Shown: positions 1 to 9,114, counted from the first letter of the stretch. The stretch: DNA of 64,000 nucleotides from Microbacterium sp. 1S1 (GCF_008271365.1 NZ_CP043430.1:2170001-2234000), one strand, 5' to 3'. Made by a program: numbers and translations. The notes: a model not told the origin generated them from the letters alone.

Positions 1-6
1 CACCCG

Positions 7-1323
7 TCAGCCTCGCAGCATTCGCTCCCAGAGCAGCGTGAACTCCGGGAGGGTCTTGGCGGTGGTGCCGATGTCGTCGATCACCACGTCGGGGACACGG
101 AGACCGATGAGGGCGCCGGTTGTGGCCATACGGTGGTCATGGTGCGCCGCCCACGTGCCGCCTCGCAGGACCCCCGGCACGACGCGGATCCCGTCGGGCA
201 GCTCCTCCGCCGTCCCGCCGAGGGCGCGGATGTTCCCGACCAGTGCCGCGATGCGATCGGTCTCGTGCAGCCGGATATGACCGATGCCGCGGATCGTGGT
301 CGGCCCGTCGGCGAACGCGGCGAGCCCGACGAGCGTGGGCGTCAGTTCGCTCGCGGCCGACAGATCGAGGTCGAGCCCACGGATGCCCGAGCCGGCCCGG
401 ACGGTGAGGACCCCGCCGTGGCGGCTCACGTGAGCACCCGCCGCCTGGAGGATCTCGGGCAGGAGCGCCCCGGGCTGGGTCGAATGCGCGGGCCAGCCGG
501 TGATGCCCACCGAGCCGCCCGTGACGAGGGCCGCGGCGAGGAACGGGGCGGCATTGGAGAGATCCGGCTCGATCGGGATCTCCTTGGCACGGGGGACGCC
601 GGCCTCCACCAGCCACTCGCCGACGGCGGGGCGCTCGATGCGGATGCCGCGGCGGCTCAGGGCCTCGATGGTCATGTCGATGTGGGGCAGGCTCGGCAGA
701 CGGTCGCCGGTGTGCACCAGGTGCAGGCCGACGTCGAAACGCGGAGCGGCGAGCAGCAGTCCCGACACGAACTGGCTGGAGGCCGAGGCGTCGATCTCCA
801 CGCGACCGCCGCGGATGTGGCCGTGGCCGCGGATGGTGAACGGCAGCGCCCAGGTCCCCTCGTCGTCGATGTCCACCCCCAGGTCGCGCAGGGCACTGAT
901 GAGGCCGCCCATCGGGCGATGCAAGGCCGTCTCGTGGGCGGTGAGGTGGACGTCGTGCTCGGCGAGACCGGCGAGCGGCGCGATGAACCGCATGACGGTC
1001 CCGGCCTGGCCGCAGTCGATGGTCGTCCCGCCGTGGAGCCTGCCCGGAGTGACCAGGAGATCCGGCCCGAACTCGTGACCGGCATCGACCTCCTCGACGC
1101 CGACGCCGAGCGCGCGGAGAGCCTCCACCATGCGCTGCGAGTCGTCGGAGTGGAGCGGCGCGATCAGGCGACCTGGTCCGTCAGCGATCGCCGCGATGAG
1201 CAGCTCACGATTCGTGAGGGACTTGGAGCCGGGGATCGTGAGCTCGGCGCGGACCGGGCCGTCGATCGTGGGCGCGGAGTAGGCGCCCTGCACACGGGTG
1301 GGGGAATACCTTTTGGCGCTCAT
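7..1323 (-). CDS. aroA: 3-phosphoshikimate 1-carboxyvinyltransferase (EPSP synthase)
   Basis: The 438-residue protein transfers enolpyruvate from PEP to shikimate 3-phosphate, step six of the shikimate pathway, in the cytoplasm. Visible family motifs are GSKSLTNRELL near residue 33, a GQAGTVMRF stretch (usual form GNAGT), RPMGG, SSQFVSGLLLAAP, LHETDRIAAL and HDHRMA near the C-terminus. Length matches the family. The ATG start has a TAAGGT -10-like hexamer eight bases upstream on its own strand. It is divergent from the sigma factor gene, and a sigma-R-type promoter for that gene overlaps its first codons on the opposite strand. Confidence 0.95.
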   Translation of the reverse strand: MSAKRYSPTRVQGAYSAPTIDGPVRAELTIPGSKSLTNRELLIAAIADGPGRLIAPLHSDDSQRMVEALRALGVGVEEVDAGHEFGPDLLVTPGRLHGGTTIDCGQAGTVMRFIAPLAGLAEHDVHLTAHETALHRPMGGLISALRDLGVDIDDEGTWALPFTIRGHGHIRGGRVEIDASASSQFVSGLLLAAPRFDVGLHLVHTGDRLPSLPHIDMTIEALSRRGIRIERPAVGEWLVEAGVPRAKEIPIEPDLSNAAPFLAAALVTGGSVGITGWPAHSTQPGALLPEILQAAGAHVSRHGGVLTVRAGSGIRGLDLDLSAASELTPTLVGLAAFADGPTTIRGIGHIRLHETDRIAALVGNIRALGGTAEELPDGIRVVPGVLRGGTWAAHHDHRMATTGALIGLRVPDVVIDDIGTTAKTLPEFTLLWERMLRG

Positions 1324-1328
1324 CGGTT
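1302..1328 (+). promoter_or_regulatory. SigR/SigH-type promoter reading into the sigma gene
   Basis: GGGAAT (1302-1307), 18 bases, then GTT (1326-1328). This fits the GGGAAT-N18-GTT / GGAAYA-N17-GTT consensus of sigma-R/sigma-H promoters. It lies over the first codons of aroA but points toward the sigma gene, which suggests autoregulation. Function is inferred from the consensus only. Confidence 0.65.
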
Positions 1329-1432
1329 CTCACCTTAGTAAACGCAGCGCCGTCCTCGTGAGAGGCGGCCTCGGTGCGAAGGGAAGAGGATGCCTGCGAC
1401 GCTGGAACGCGAGGTGATCGACCTCGGCCGCC

Positions 1433-1438
1433 TAGACT
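1433..1438 (+). promoter_or_regulatory. -10 box TAGACT before the short sigma start
   Basis: TAGACT ends eight bases before ATG 1447 and five before the in-frame GTG 1444. This spacing would give a leaderless mRNA for the short sigma form. No convincing -35 is visible. Confidence 0.5.
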
Positions 1439-1446
1439 GGCCGGTG

Positions 1447-2052
1447 ATGGACGACACCGCAACCGCAGCCACCGTCGGCGACCCTCGGCGCGAGTTCGAG
1501 GAGCAGGCGCTTCCCTTCATGGACCAGCTCTACGCCGCCGCGATGCGCATGACCCGCAATCCCGCCGACGCGGCCGATCTCGTCCAGGAGACCTTCGTCA
1601 AGGCCTACGGTTCCTGGTCGACGTTCGCGCAGGGGACGAATCTCAAGGCGTGGCTGTACCGGATCCTGACCAACACGTACATCAACATCTACCGCAAGCG
1701 TCAGCGCGAGCCGTTCCAGGGCACCATCGACGAGCTCGAGGACTGGCAGCTCGGCGGCGCGGAGTCGACGACGGCCTCGCACAGCCGATCCGCCGAGGCC
1801 GAGGCCATCGACCGCATGCCGGCATCCGTGGTGAAGGATGCGTTGCAGGCTGTTCCCGAGGACTTCCGTCTCGCGGTGTACCTCGCCGACGTCGAGGGCT
1901 TCGCGTACCAGGAGATCGCCGACATCATGAAGACCCCCATCGGCACCGTGATGAGCCGTCTGCACCGTGGCAGGCGAATGCTGCGGGAGCTGCTGGCCGA
2001 CTACGCCGCGGAGCGGGGAATCGCCGCGGCTGACCCGAGGAGCAAGAAATGA
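1447..2052 (+). CDS. sigH: ECF sigma factor, SigR/SigH (redox stress) type
   Basis: A 201-residue sigma-70 family ECF protein. Region 2 ([17 protein letters not shown], then [16 protein letters not shown]) and region 4 ([26 protein letters not shown]) are intact. It closely resembles sigma-R of Streptomyces and SigH of Mycobacterium, which direct the thiol-oxidative stress response. The stop overlaps the start of an RsrA-type anti-sigma gene by four bases. An in-frame ATG at 1390 with an AGGGA ribosome site would add 19 residues; ATG 1447 was chosen because homology begins after it and TAGACT sits just upstream. Both forms may be made. Confidence 0.88.
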   Translation: MDDTATAATVGDPRREFEEQALPFMDQLYAAAMRMTRNPADAADLVQETFVKAYGSWSTFAQGTNLKAWLYRILTNTYINIYRKRQREPFQGTIDELEDWQLGGAESTTASHSRSAEAEAIDRMPASVVKDALQAVPEDFRLAVYLADVEGFAYQEIADIMKTPIGTVMSRLHRGRRMLRELLADYAAERGIAAADPRSKK

Positions 2053-2294
2053 GCGACTGCGGCTGCGACAAGGCCCGTCAGGATCTGGAGGAGTACCTCC
2101 GCAACGAGGTGTGCAAAACCGAGCACGCCGAGATCCGCGAGCACCTGGAGAACTGCCCGGCGTGCCGGGACGAGGCCCTCGTGGCGACGACCCTCACCGA
2201 GGTCATCGCGCGTGCCTGCAAGGAGACCGCCCCCGAGGAGCTCCGCGACCAGGTGTTCGCCCGGCTGCGCGAGGTCCAGGCCGCCCAGCACTGA
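2049..2294 (+). CDS. rsrA: RsrA/RshA-type zinc anti-sigma factor
   Basis: An 81-residue protein that probably binds and holds the upstream sigma factor until its cysteines are oxidised. It shows the zinc anti-sigma motif H32-x3-C36-x2-C39, with further cysteines at 4, 6 and 22; in RsrA an N-terminal cysteine is the fourth zinc ligand. Length, the four-base ATGA overlap with the sigma gene and the partner type all fit the sigR-rsrA arrangement. There is no membrane segment, so it is a soluble redox-sensing anti-sigma factor. Confidence 0.88.
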   Translation: MSDCGCDKARQDLEEYLRNEVCKTEHAEIREHLENCPACRDEALVATTLTEVIARACKETAPEELRDQVFARLREVQAAQH

Positions 2295-2332
2295 GGCGCC
2301 GTCGGCGCGCGCGGCGCGTCGGAGACCGCCCG

Positions 2333-2338
2333 TAGGCT
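2333..2338 (+). promoter_or_regulatory. -10 box TAGGCT, leaderless start of eis-like gene
   Basis: TAGGCT ends six bases before ATG 2345, so transcription would begin at or next to the start codon. No Shine-Dalgarno sequence is present. Confidence 0.5.
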
Positions 2339-2344
2339 GTCTGC

Positions 2345-3646
2345 ATGGCCCTCATCGATGCGCGCGGGATCTCCGCTGACCAGACCTCCGTCGACAGGCT
2401 CGCGAGGGAGGACCTCGACTATCGCGTCCTGGACACGACCGACGCCGCGCGGGTGACCGCGTTCCAGCGCGCCATGGCCCGGGGCTTCCTCGGCGCGGAG
2501 CCGTCGGCGGCCATCCGCGAGGAGGGCGTCGGCACCGTGCGGAGCCGCCGCAACATCGGCGTGTACGAACCGGACGCCCCGGCGGACCGGCTGCCGGTGG
2601 CGACGATCGATTCGTGGGTCACGCCGTTGACCATACCGGGCGGAGAGATCGGGATGTGGGCGATCAGCGGGGTCACCGTGGCCGGTACGCATCGCCGCCG
2701 CGGCATCGCCCGCGCACTGCTGGAGGGCGAACTCCGCGCTGCGGCCGCCGCCGGCGTTCCCGTCGCCGGACTCACCGTGTCCGAGGCGACGATCTACGGG
2801 CGGTACGGGTTCGGTTCGGCCATCCCTGTGGCGCGGTTCACCGTCGACGTCCGCCGCGCGGGCTGGGCCGGCCCTGTCCCCGGCGGCCGCGTCGAGTATC
2901 TGGAGCGCGAGGAGCTCGCCGTGGAGCTGGGAGAGACGCACGAGCGCGCCCGCTCCGCGCGATCGGGCCAGGTTCCCGGGTGGACGGCCCGCTGGGCGGG
3001 CCTGAGCGGACTCGCGACGAGCGACGCGGACCGGGATCGCGTCCGCGGTGTCCGGTACCGCGACGAATCCGGTGCGGTGCGCGGCGTGATGGCCTTCCAC
3101 CTCAGCGAGCGTGGCGGCACCTTCCGATTCTCCCTGCACGTGCGGCTGCTCGTGGGCGAGACAGCGGAGGCGACGGCCGCACTGTGGCGGTTCGCGCTGC
3201 AGCACGACCTCGTCGACGAGGTGACCGCCGACCTCCGTCCGCTCGACGATGCGTTGCCCTGGCTCGTCATCGACCCTCGTGGAGTCACCCAGGAGGTGCA
3301 CGACCACGGCTGGCTGCGCGTGCTGGACGTGCCGGCCGCGCTCACGGCCCGGACGTACGCCGCACCGCTCGACACCGTGCTCCGCGTCGAGGATGCGCTC
3401 GGGTTCGCCTCGGGCACGTGGCGGCTGCGTGTCGATGGCGACGGCAGCGCGCGCGTCGAGGGCGCCGCGACGGCGGAGGCGGACCTCGCGATGGACATCT
3501 CCGCCCTGTCGTCCGTCTATGCCGGCAGCGTCCGCGTGGCGGCGCTGCACGGCGCGGGACGGATCACCGGTGCGGCCGACGCGGTCGAGGCCATGGATCG
3601 TGCGTTCATGGCCTTCCCTGCGCCGTCTCTCGACATCTGGTATTGA
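2345..3646 (+). CDS. eis: Eis-family GNAT N-acetyltransferase
   Basis: A 433-residue protein with the Eis layout: an N-terminal GNAT domain with the acetyl-CoA loop in ISGVTVAGTHRRRGIARALLEGEL (about residues 115-135) and the ATIYGRYGFG stretch that follows it, a second degenerate GNAT-like middle, and a C-terminal SCP2-like domain ending SLDIWY. In characterised Eis enzymes the C-terminal carboxylate takes part in catalysis, and the protein here ends on an aromatic residue. Eis enzymes acetylate amines, including aminoglycosides; the substrate here cannot be told from sequence. It is likely leaderless and transcribed separately from sigH-rsrA. Confidence 0.85.
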   Translation: MALIDARGISADQTSVDRLAREDLDYRVLDTTDAARVTAFQRAMARGFLGAEPSAAIREEGVGTVRSRRNIGVYEPDAPADRLPVATIDSWVTPLTIPGGEIGMWAISGVTVAGTHRRRGIARALLEGELRAAAAAGVPVAGLTVSEATIYGRYGFGSAIPVARFTVDVRRAGWAGPVPGGRVEYLEREELAVELGETHERARSARSGQVPGWTARWAGLSGLATSDADRDRVRGVRYRDESGAVRGVMAFHLSERGGTFRFSLHVRLLVGETAEATAALWRFALQHDLVDEVTADLRPLDDALPWLVIDPRGVTQEVHDHGWLRVLDVPAALTARTYAAPLDTVLRVEDALGFASGTWRLRVDGDGSARVEGAATAEADLAMDISALSSVYAGSVRVAALHGAGRITGAADAVEAMDRAFMAFPAPSLDIWY

Positions 3647-3659
3647 TCCACACCACGGA

Positions 3660-3691
3660 AAGGGCGCCCCGGCGAAAGCCGGGGCGCCCTT
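3660..3691. terminator. Bidirectional terminator between eis-like gene and kgd
   Basis: Perfect 14-base stem (3660-3673 with 3678-3691) closed by a GAAA tetraloop, with AA/TT at the base on both strands. It sits between two convergent genes. Confidence 0.85.
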
Positions 3692-3707
3692 CGTCGTCAG
3701 GCGCCGA

Positions 3708-6700
3708 TCAGCCGAGCGTCAGCGCCGCGCGGATCAGGGTGGCCTGCTCCGTCGCGTGGACCTTCGAGGACCCGGTCGCCGGCGACGCGGACGCGGGCCG
3801 CGAGATCGGACGGAAGGTGCGGTCACCGGGGACGTCTGCGAAGGCCAGCGCCAGGAACGGCCAGGCGCCCTGGTTCTCCGGCTCCTCCTGGACCCAGACG
3901 AGCTCGGCGTTCGGGTACGAGTCGGTGATCTTCTTCAGCTCGTCGATCGGCGTCGGGTACAGCTGCTCCAGACGCACCAGGGCGATCTCGGGGTTCGGGT
4001 TCTTCTCCAGCTCGGCGCGGAGGTCCCAGTGCACCTTGCCGCTGTGCACGAGCACGCGCTTGACGGCGGAACGGTCGAGACCGCGGTCGTCGTCGAGCAC
4101 CGGTTCGAACCGGCCGCCGGTGAAGGCCTCCACCGGGCTCGTCGCACCGCGCAGACGCAGCATCGCCTTCGGCGTGAACACGATCAGCGGCTTGCGCGGG
4201 CGGGCGTAGGCCTGACGGCGCAGCAGGTGGAAGTGCGAGGCCGGAGTCGACGGGCGCGCCACGATCATGTTGTCCTGCGCGCAGAGCTGCAGGAACCGTT
4301 CGATGCGTGCGGAGGAGTGGTCAGGTCCCTGGCCCTCGTACCCGTGGGGGAGCAGGAGCGTGACGCTGGACTGCTGACCCCACTTCTGCTCCGCGGCGGA
4401 GATGTACTCGTCGATGACCGACTGGGCGCCGTTGACGAAGTCGCCGAACTGCGCCTCCCACAGCACCAGGGCCTCCGGGGCCTCCACGGAGTAGCCGTAC
4501 TCGAAGCCGAGCGCGGCGTACTCGCTGAGGAGGGAGTCGTAGACGAAGAAGCGGCCCTGTGCGTCGGACAGGTTCGACAGCGGCAGCCACTCCTGACCGT
4601 TCGCCCGGTCATGGAGGGCGGCGTGGCGCTGCACGAACGTGCCGCGGCGCGAGTCCTGACCGGCGAGGCGCACCGGCGTGCCCTCGACCAGCAGCGACCC
4701 GAAGGCCAGCAACTCGCCGAAGCCCCAGTCGATGTTCCCGTTGCGGCTCATGTCGAGGCGCTTCTCCAGCAGCTGCTGGATCTTCGGGTGCACCGTGAAG
4801 CCCTCGGGCTTGTTCACGAACGCGTCGCCGATGAGGCGGATGACCTCGGCGGGGACACCGGTGACCTCGGGAGCACCCACCTGGTCCTCGACCTGCGGGA
4901 CCTCCGGGGCGATCGGCGTCGCCCCGGTCTCGGCGGCGTGCGTCTCGGCGAAGGCGATCTCCAGTCGGTTCTGGAAGTCGGCCTTGGCCTCGTTGTACTC
5001 CTCCTCGGTGATGTCACCGCGACCGACGAGAGACTCCGTGTACAGGCGGCGGACGGAGCGCTTCGCCTGGATGAGGTCGGTCATCAGCGGCTGCGTCATC
5101 GAGGGGTCGTCGCCCTCGTTGTGGCCGCGTCGGCGGTAGCAGACGAGGTCGATGACGACGTCGCGGTGGAAGCGCTCGCGGTACTCGAAGGCGAGCTGGG
5201 CGACGTGGATCACGGCTTCCGGGTCGTCGCCGTTCACGTGGAAGACGGGCGCCTGGATCGTCTTGGCGACGTCCGTGGCGTAGACCGACGTGCGGGCGTC
5301 GCTCGGGGTCGTGGTGAAGCCGACCTGGTTGTTCACGACGACGTGGATCGTGCCGCCGGTGCGGTAGCCGCGGAGCTGCGACATCTGGAGGGTCTCGACG
5401 ACGACGCCCTGACCCGCGAAGGCCGCGTCGCCGTGGACGAGGATGGGCAGCCATGCGAACGTGCCGATGGGCTTGCGGTCCTGCTTCGCGCGGACGATGC
5501 CCTCGAGCACGCCGTCCACCGTCTCCAGGTGCGAGGGGTTCGCGGCGAGGTAGACCGGCAGCGAGGAGCCGTCGTCGGCGACGAACGTGCCCTCAGTGCC
5601 GAGGTGATACTTGACGTCGCCGGAGCCGCGCTGGTTGCCCGGCATCTGCGTGCCCTCGAACTCGCGGAACACCTGGCCGTACGTCTTGCCGGCGATGTTC
5701 GTGAGCACGTTCAGGCGGCCGCGGTGCGCCATGCCGATGGCGGCGCCCTCCAGCCCTGCCGTCGCCGCACCCTGGAGGATCTCGTCGAGCAGCGGGATGA
5801 GCGACTCTCCGCCCTCGAGGGAGAACCGCTTCTGGCCGACGAACTTCGTCTGCAGGAAGGTCTCGAACGCCTCGGCCTCGTTGAGCTTGCGCAGCACGCG
5901 CAGCTGCTCGTCGTGGCCGGGCTTCTGGTACTTGACCTCGACCTTCTCCTGGAACCAGCGGCGCTGCTCCGGATCCTGGATGTGCATGTACTCGATGCCG
6001 AGCGTGCGGCAGTAGGAGTCGCGCAGGACGCCGAGGATGTCGCGGAGCTTCGCGACGCGTCGGCCGCCGAAGCCACCGGTCACGAACTCGCGGTCGAGGT
6101 CCCAGAAGGTGAGGCCGTGGCTCTCGATCTCGAGGTCGGGGTGCGAGCGCTGGCGGTACTCGAGCGGATCGATGTCGGCCATGAGGTGACCGCGGACGCG
6201 GAAGGAGTTGATGAGCTCCTGCACGCGCGACTGCTTGTCCACGCGCTCGGCGAGGTCGACCGCGATGTCGGGGTTCCAACGGATGGGCGCGTAGGGGATG
6301 CGCAGCGCCGCGAAGATGTCGTCGTAGAAGCCGCGCTGCCCGATCAGCAGCTCGTGCACCTTCTTCAGGAACTCGCCGGAGCCGGCCCCCTGGATGACAC
6401 GGTGGTCGTAGGTGCTGGTGAGCGTGATGGTCTTGCCGATGGCGAGCTCGTTCAGCGTCTTCTCGCTCGCGCCCTGGAACTCGGCCGGGTACTCGAGGGC
6501 ACCGGCGCCGATGATGCAGCCCTGGCCCTTCATGAGACGCGGGACCGAGTGGACGGTGCCGATGCCGCCGGGGTTCGTCAGCGAGACGGTCGTGCCCTGG
6601 AAGTCGGTCGCCGTGAGCTTGTTCGCGCGGGCCCGGGTCACGAGGTCCTCGTAGGCGGCGAGGTACTCGGTGAACGTCATGGTGTCGGCACGCTTGATGC

Positions 6701-7385
6701 TCGGGACCATGAGGGCGCGGGTGCCGTCGGGCTTCGGCAGGTCGATCGCGATGCCGAGGTTGACGTGCGCGGGAGCGACGACGGACGGCTTGCCGTCGAC
6801 CTCGGCGTAGAAGACGTTCTGGCTGCGGAACTCGTCGAGGGTGCGGATGAGCGCCCAGCCGATGAGGTGGGTGAAGCTGACCTTGCCGCCCCGGGTGCGA
6901 GCCATGTGGTTGTTGATGACGATGCGGTTGTCGATCATCAGCTTGGCCGGGACCGTGCGGACGCTGGTCGCGGTGGGCACGGTGAGCGACTCGTCCATGT
7001 TGGCCGCGAGGGTCTTCGGCAGGCCGCGCAGGGGAGTGACCTTGTCCTCCTCGGAGGCCGGCTGCGTCTCCGTGGACTCCTGCTTCGGCTTCGGAGCCTG
7101 GGCGGGGATGGGCGCTGCCGCGGCGGGCTTCGCGGTCGTCCGGGCGACGGGCTGTGCGCCGATCACGGGGATCGGGGCCGTCACGGGATGCGCTGGCGCC
7201 GTCGCTGCCGGTGCGGCACCGGCTCCTGCGGCGGTGGTCTCGGAGTGGTACTTCTCCAGGATGGGCCACCACTCCTTGTCGACCGAGTCGCGGTTCTCCT
7301 TGAACTGCTCGTAGAGCTCTTCGACGAGCCAGGAATTGGCTCCGAACCCCCCGTCGCCACCGACGCCGGTCACCTGGTTCGACAC
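3708..7385 (-). CDS. kgd: Multifunctional 2-oxoglutarate dehydrogenase E1/E2-like protein
   Basis: A 1225-residue actinobacterial Kgd/OdhA. It decarboxylates 2-oxoglutarate with thiamine diphosphate in the TCA cycle. Order: the N-terminal segment with FGANSWLVEELYEQF, an Ala/Pro-rich linker (about 45-115), an E2-type acyltransferase domain without a lipoyl domain (DHRVIQG motif near 340), then the E1 region with the GDAAFAGQG and NNQVGFTT thiamine-site motifs and a C-terminal transketolase-like part. GTG start with AGAGGG upstream. It is monocistronic, convergent with the eis-like gene and divergent from guaB1. In this family the FHA protein OdhI/GarA inhibits the enzyme; it is not in the window. 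Confidence 0.95.
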   Translation of the reverse strand: MSNQVTGVGGDGGFGANSWLVEELYEQFKENRDSVDKEWWPILEKYHSETTAAGAGAAPAATAPAHPVTAPIPVIGAQPVARTTAKPAAAAPIPAQAPKPKQESTETQPASEEDKVTPLRGLPKTLAANMDESLTVPTATSVRTVPAKLMIDNRIVINNHMARTRGGKVSFTHLIGWALIRTLDEFRSQNVFYAEVDGKPSVVAPAHVNLGIAIDLPKPDGTRALMVPSIKRADTMTFTEYLAAYEDLVTRARANKLTATDFQGTTVSLTNPGGIGTVHSVPRLMKGQGCIIGAGALEYPAEFQGASEKTLNELAIGKTITLTSTYDHRVIQGAGSGEFLKKVHELLIGQRGFYDDIFAALRIPYAPIRWNPDIAVDLAERVDKQSRVQELINSFRVRGHLMADIDPLEYRQRSHPDLEIESHGLTFWDLDREFVTGGFGGRRVAKLRDILGVLRDSYCRTLGIEYMHIQDPEQRRWFQEKVEVKYQKPGHDEQLRVLRKLNEAEAFETFLQTKFVGQKRFSLEGGESLIPLLDEILQGAATAGLEGAAIGMAHRGRLNVLTNIAGKTYGQVFREFEGTQMPGNQRGSGDVKYHLGTEGTFVADDGSSLPVYLAANPSHLETVDGVLEGIVRAKQDRKPIGTFAWLPILVHGDAAFAGQGVVVETLQMSQLRGYRTGGTIHVVVNNQVGFTTTPSDARTSVYATDVAKTIQAPVFHVNGDDPEAVIHVAQLAFEYRERFHRDVVIDLVCYRRRGHNEGDDPSMTQPLMTDLIQAKRSVRRLYTESLVGRGDITEEEYNEAKADFQNRLEIAFAETHAAETGATPIAPEVPQVEDQVGAPEVTGVPAEVIRLIGDAFVNKPEGFTVHPKIQQLLEKRLDMSRNGNIDWGFGELLAFGSLLVEGTPVRLAGQDSRRGTFVQRHAALHDRANGQEWLPLSNLSDAQGRFFVYDSLLSEYAALGFEYGYSVEAPEALVLWEAQFGDFVNGAQSVIDEYISAAEQKWGQQSSVTLLLPHGYEGQGPDHSSARIERFLQLCAQDNMIVARPSTPASHFHLLRRQAYARPRKPLIVFTPKAMLRLRGATSPVEAFTGGRFEPVLDDDRGLDRSAVKRVLVHSGKVHWDLRAELEKNPNPEIALVRLEQLYPTPIDELKKITDSYPNAELVWVQEEPENQGAWPFLALAFADVPGDRTFRPISRPASASPATGSSKVHATEQATLIRAALTLG

Positions 7386-7472
7386 GCTCTATCGCCCTCT
7401 TTCATCGCTGAAGATCTCCGATGCGGACGCACGACGCAGGATGCGCTCGGGCCCGCACACTCTCGACCACCA

Positions 7473-7478
7473 AGCCTA
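7473..7478 (-). promoter_or_regulatory. Possible -10 (TAGGCT) for kgd, with half iron-box
   Basis: Reading toward kgd, TAGGCT lies about 88 bases before the GTG start. It is embedded in AGGTTAGGCT (7473-7482), which equals the left ten bases of the core of the IdeR/DtxR consensus. The right half does not match, so regulation by iron is doubtful. Confidence 0.3.
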
Positions 7479-7534
7479 ACCTGTTTCGACCGGGGAGACG
7501 TCGAAGAGGGCGACCCGCGCCGCGCCGATCTGGG

Positions 7535-7540
7535 TACCGT
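7535..7540 (+). promoter_or_regulatory. -10 box TACCGT before guaB1
   Basis: TACCGT ends six bases before ATG 7547. The intervening GGAGGC also looks like a ribosome site, so either leaderless or very short-leader initiation is possible. Confidence 0.4.
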
Positions 7541-7546
7541 GGAGGC

Positions 7547-9001
7547 ATGGAGTTCTCAGGTGCGCAGCCGACCGTCGATCTGACCTACTCGGACGTCTTC
7601 CTGGTCCCGCGCCGCTCGGCCGTGACCAGTCGACTGCAGGTGGATCTCACCCCGCACGACGGCACGCCGGCGACGCTTCCACTCGTCGCCGCCAACATGA
7701 ACTCGGTCACCGGACCGCGCATCGCGGCCGTGCTCGCCCGGCGCGGGGCGCTGGGAGTGCTGCCGCAGGACCTCCCTCTCCAGGAGCTCGACGCCGCGAT
7801 CCGCGACGTCAAGGGCCAGCCGGTGCTCTGGGACACGCCGATCGTGCTGCCTCCCGAGGCGACCGTGGCGGATGCGCTGCGTCTGCTCCCCGCGGCCGCC
7901 GGGCACGGCATCGTCGTCGCCCGCGGCGCGACCCCGGTCGACGTGGACCGCATCGTGGGCATCCTCCCGGCGACCCGGCTCGCGACCGCGCTGCCCGACG
8001 CGCAGCTCGGCGACCTCGTCCACCGGGGTACGCCGTCCATCGACGCCGACGACATCGGCTCCGAACGTCACGCGTTCGACGTCATCACCGAGGCGGACGT
8101 CGAGATGGTCACGGTCGTCCACCACGGTCACCTCGTGGGCACGCTGAGCGCGCGCAGCGCCCTGCGCGCGACGCTGTACCGGCCCGCTGTGGATGCCGAC
8201 GGGCGCCTCGCGGTCGCCGCCGCGGTCGGCATCAACGGCGACGTCGGGGCCAAGGCGAAGGCGCTCGCGGCGGCCGGGGTGGACGTGCTCGTCGTCGACA
8301 CCGCGCACGGTCACCAGGAGGGCATGCTGCGTGCGTTGCAGGAGGTCGCCGCCCTCGGTCTCGGGCTTCCCATCGTCGCCGGGAACATCGTCACCGCGGA
8401 CGGCGTCCGCGATCTCGTCGACGCGGGCGCCTCGATCCTCAAAGTCGGCGTCGGCCCGGGCGCGATGTGCACCACCCGCATGATGACGGCGGTCGGTCGG
8501 CCGCAGTTCTCCGCGGTGCTGGAGACGGCGCAGGCCGCGGCCGAGGCCGGAGCGCACGTCTGGGCCGACGGCGGGGTGCGCTACCCACGGGACGTCGCCC
8601 TCGCGCTCGCCGCGGGCGCGGCCTCGGTCATGGTCGGCTCCTGGTTCGCCGGAACGATCGAGGCCCCGGGGGAACTGCAGCGCGATGCGGACGGGCGGCT
8701 GTTCAAGGAGTCGTGGGGGATGGCGTCGACCAAGGCCGTGCAGGCACGGTTCGGTCGCCTCGACGCCTACGAGCGGGCGCGCAAGGAGCTGTTCGCCGAA
8801 GGCATCTCCTCGTCGAAGATCTACCTCGACCCGCTGCGCCCCGGCGTCGAAGATCTGCTCGACATGATCACCTCTGGCGTGCGGTCGTCGTTCACGTACG
8901 CGGGTGCCTCGTCGGTGCCGGAGTTTCACGAGCGGGCGCTCGTCGGTCTGCAGTCGGCAGCGGGCTACGAGGAGGGCAAGGCCCTGCCGGTCAGTTGGTG
9001 A
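7547..9001 (+). CDS. guaB1: GuaB1-type GMP reductase (IMP dehydrogenase-related)
   Basis: A 484-residue TIM-barrel protein of the IMPDH/GMPR family with an inserted CBS-domain pair (about residues 95-220). The active-site loop GVGPGAMCTTRMM holds the catalytic cysteine, and DTAHGHQEGM and WADGGVRYPRDVALALAAGAASVMVGSWFAGT are recognisable. Mycobacterial GuaB1 has been shown to reduce GMP to IMP for purine salvage, with CBS-mediated nucleotide control; the same role is inferred here. ATG 7547 was chosen because GGAGG precedes it and homology starts there. An upstream in-frame extension to 7421 has no family similarity. Confidence 0.85.
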   Translation: MEFSGAQPTVDLTYSDVFLVPRRSAVTSRLQVDLTPHDGTPATLPLVAANMNSVTGPRIAAVLARRGALGVLPQDLPLQELDAAIRDVKGQPVLWDTPIVLPPEATVADALRLLPAAAGHGIVVARGATPVDVDRIVGILPATRLATALPDAQLGDLVHRGTPSIDADDIGSERHAFDVITEADVEMVTVVHHGHLVGTLSARSALRATLYRPAVDADGRLAVAAAVGINGDVGAKAKALAAAGVDVLVVDTAHGHQEGMLRALQEVAALGLGLPIVAGNIVTADGVRDLVDAGASILKVGVGPGAMCTTRMMTAVGRPQFSAVLETAQAAAEAGAHVWADGGVRYPRDVALALAAGAASVMVGSWFAGTIEAPGELQRDADGRLFKESWGMASTKAVQARFGRLDAYERARKELFAEGISSSKIYLDPLRPGVEDLLDMITSGVRSSFTYAGASSVPEFHERALVGLQSAAGYEEGKALPVSW

Positions 9002-9030
9002 TCGCCCGCCGCGTCCTCAGTCCGCTTCTG

Positions 9031-9036
9031 TAGAAT
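9031..9036 (+). promoter_or_regulatory. -10 box TAGAAT for the CNNM/CBS gene pair
   Basis: TAGAAT lies about 79 bases before ATG 9115, leaving a leader of roughly 70 bases. No obvious -35 element or known riboswitch fold is visible in that leader. Confidence 0.4.
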
Positions 9037-9114
9037 CGAGCGCACTATGGACGACCCTCCCAGTTGCCGAACATCGCCCCACCGTCCCGTTCTCTCCGCG
9101 GAGAGGAAGATCTG

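Noticed and set aside
133..1338. A 401-codon plus-strand open frame opposite aroA
   Set aside because: Composition is Arg/Asp/Gly/Pro-rich noise and it overlaps EPSP synthase entirely.
3249..7583. A very long plus-strand open frame (about 1440 codons) opposite kgd
   Set aside because: It is antisense to the well-conserved 2-oxoglutarate dehydrogenase gene; stop-free antisense frames are expected at this GC content, and its residues show no family pattern.
9037..9114. Magnesium (M-box) riboswitch upstream of the CNNM pair
   Set aside because: The leader is only about 70 bases and lacks the conserved M-box helices.
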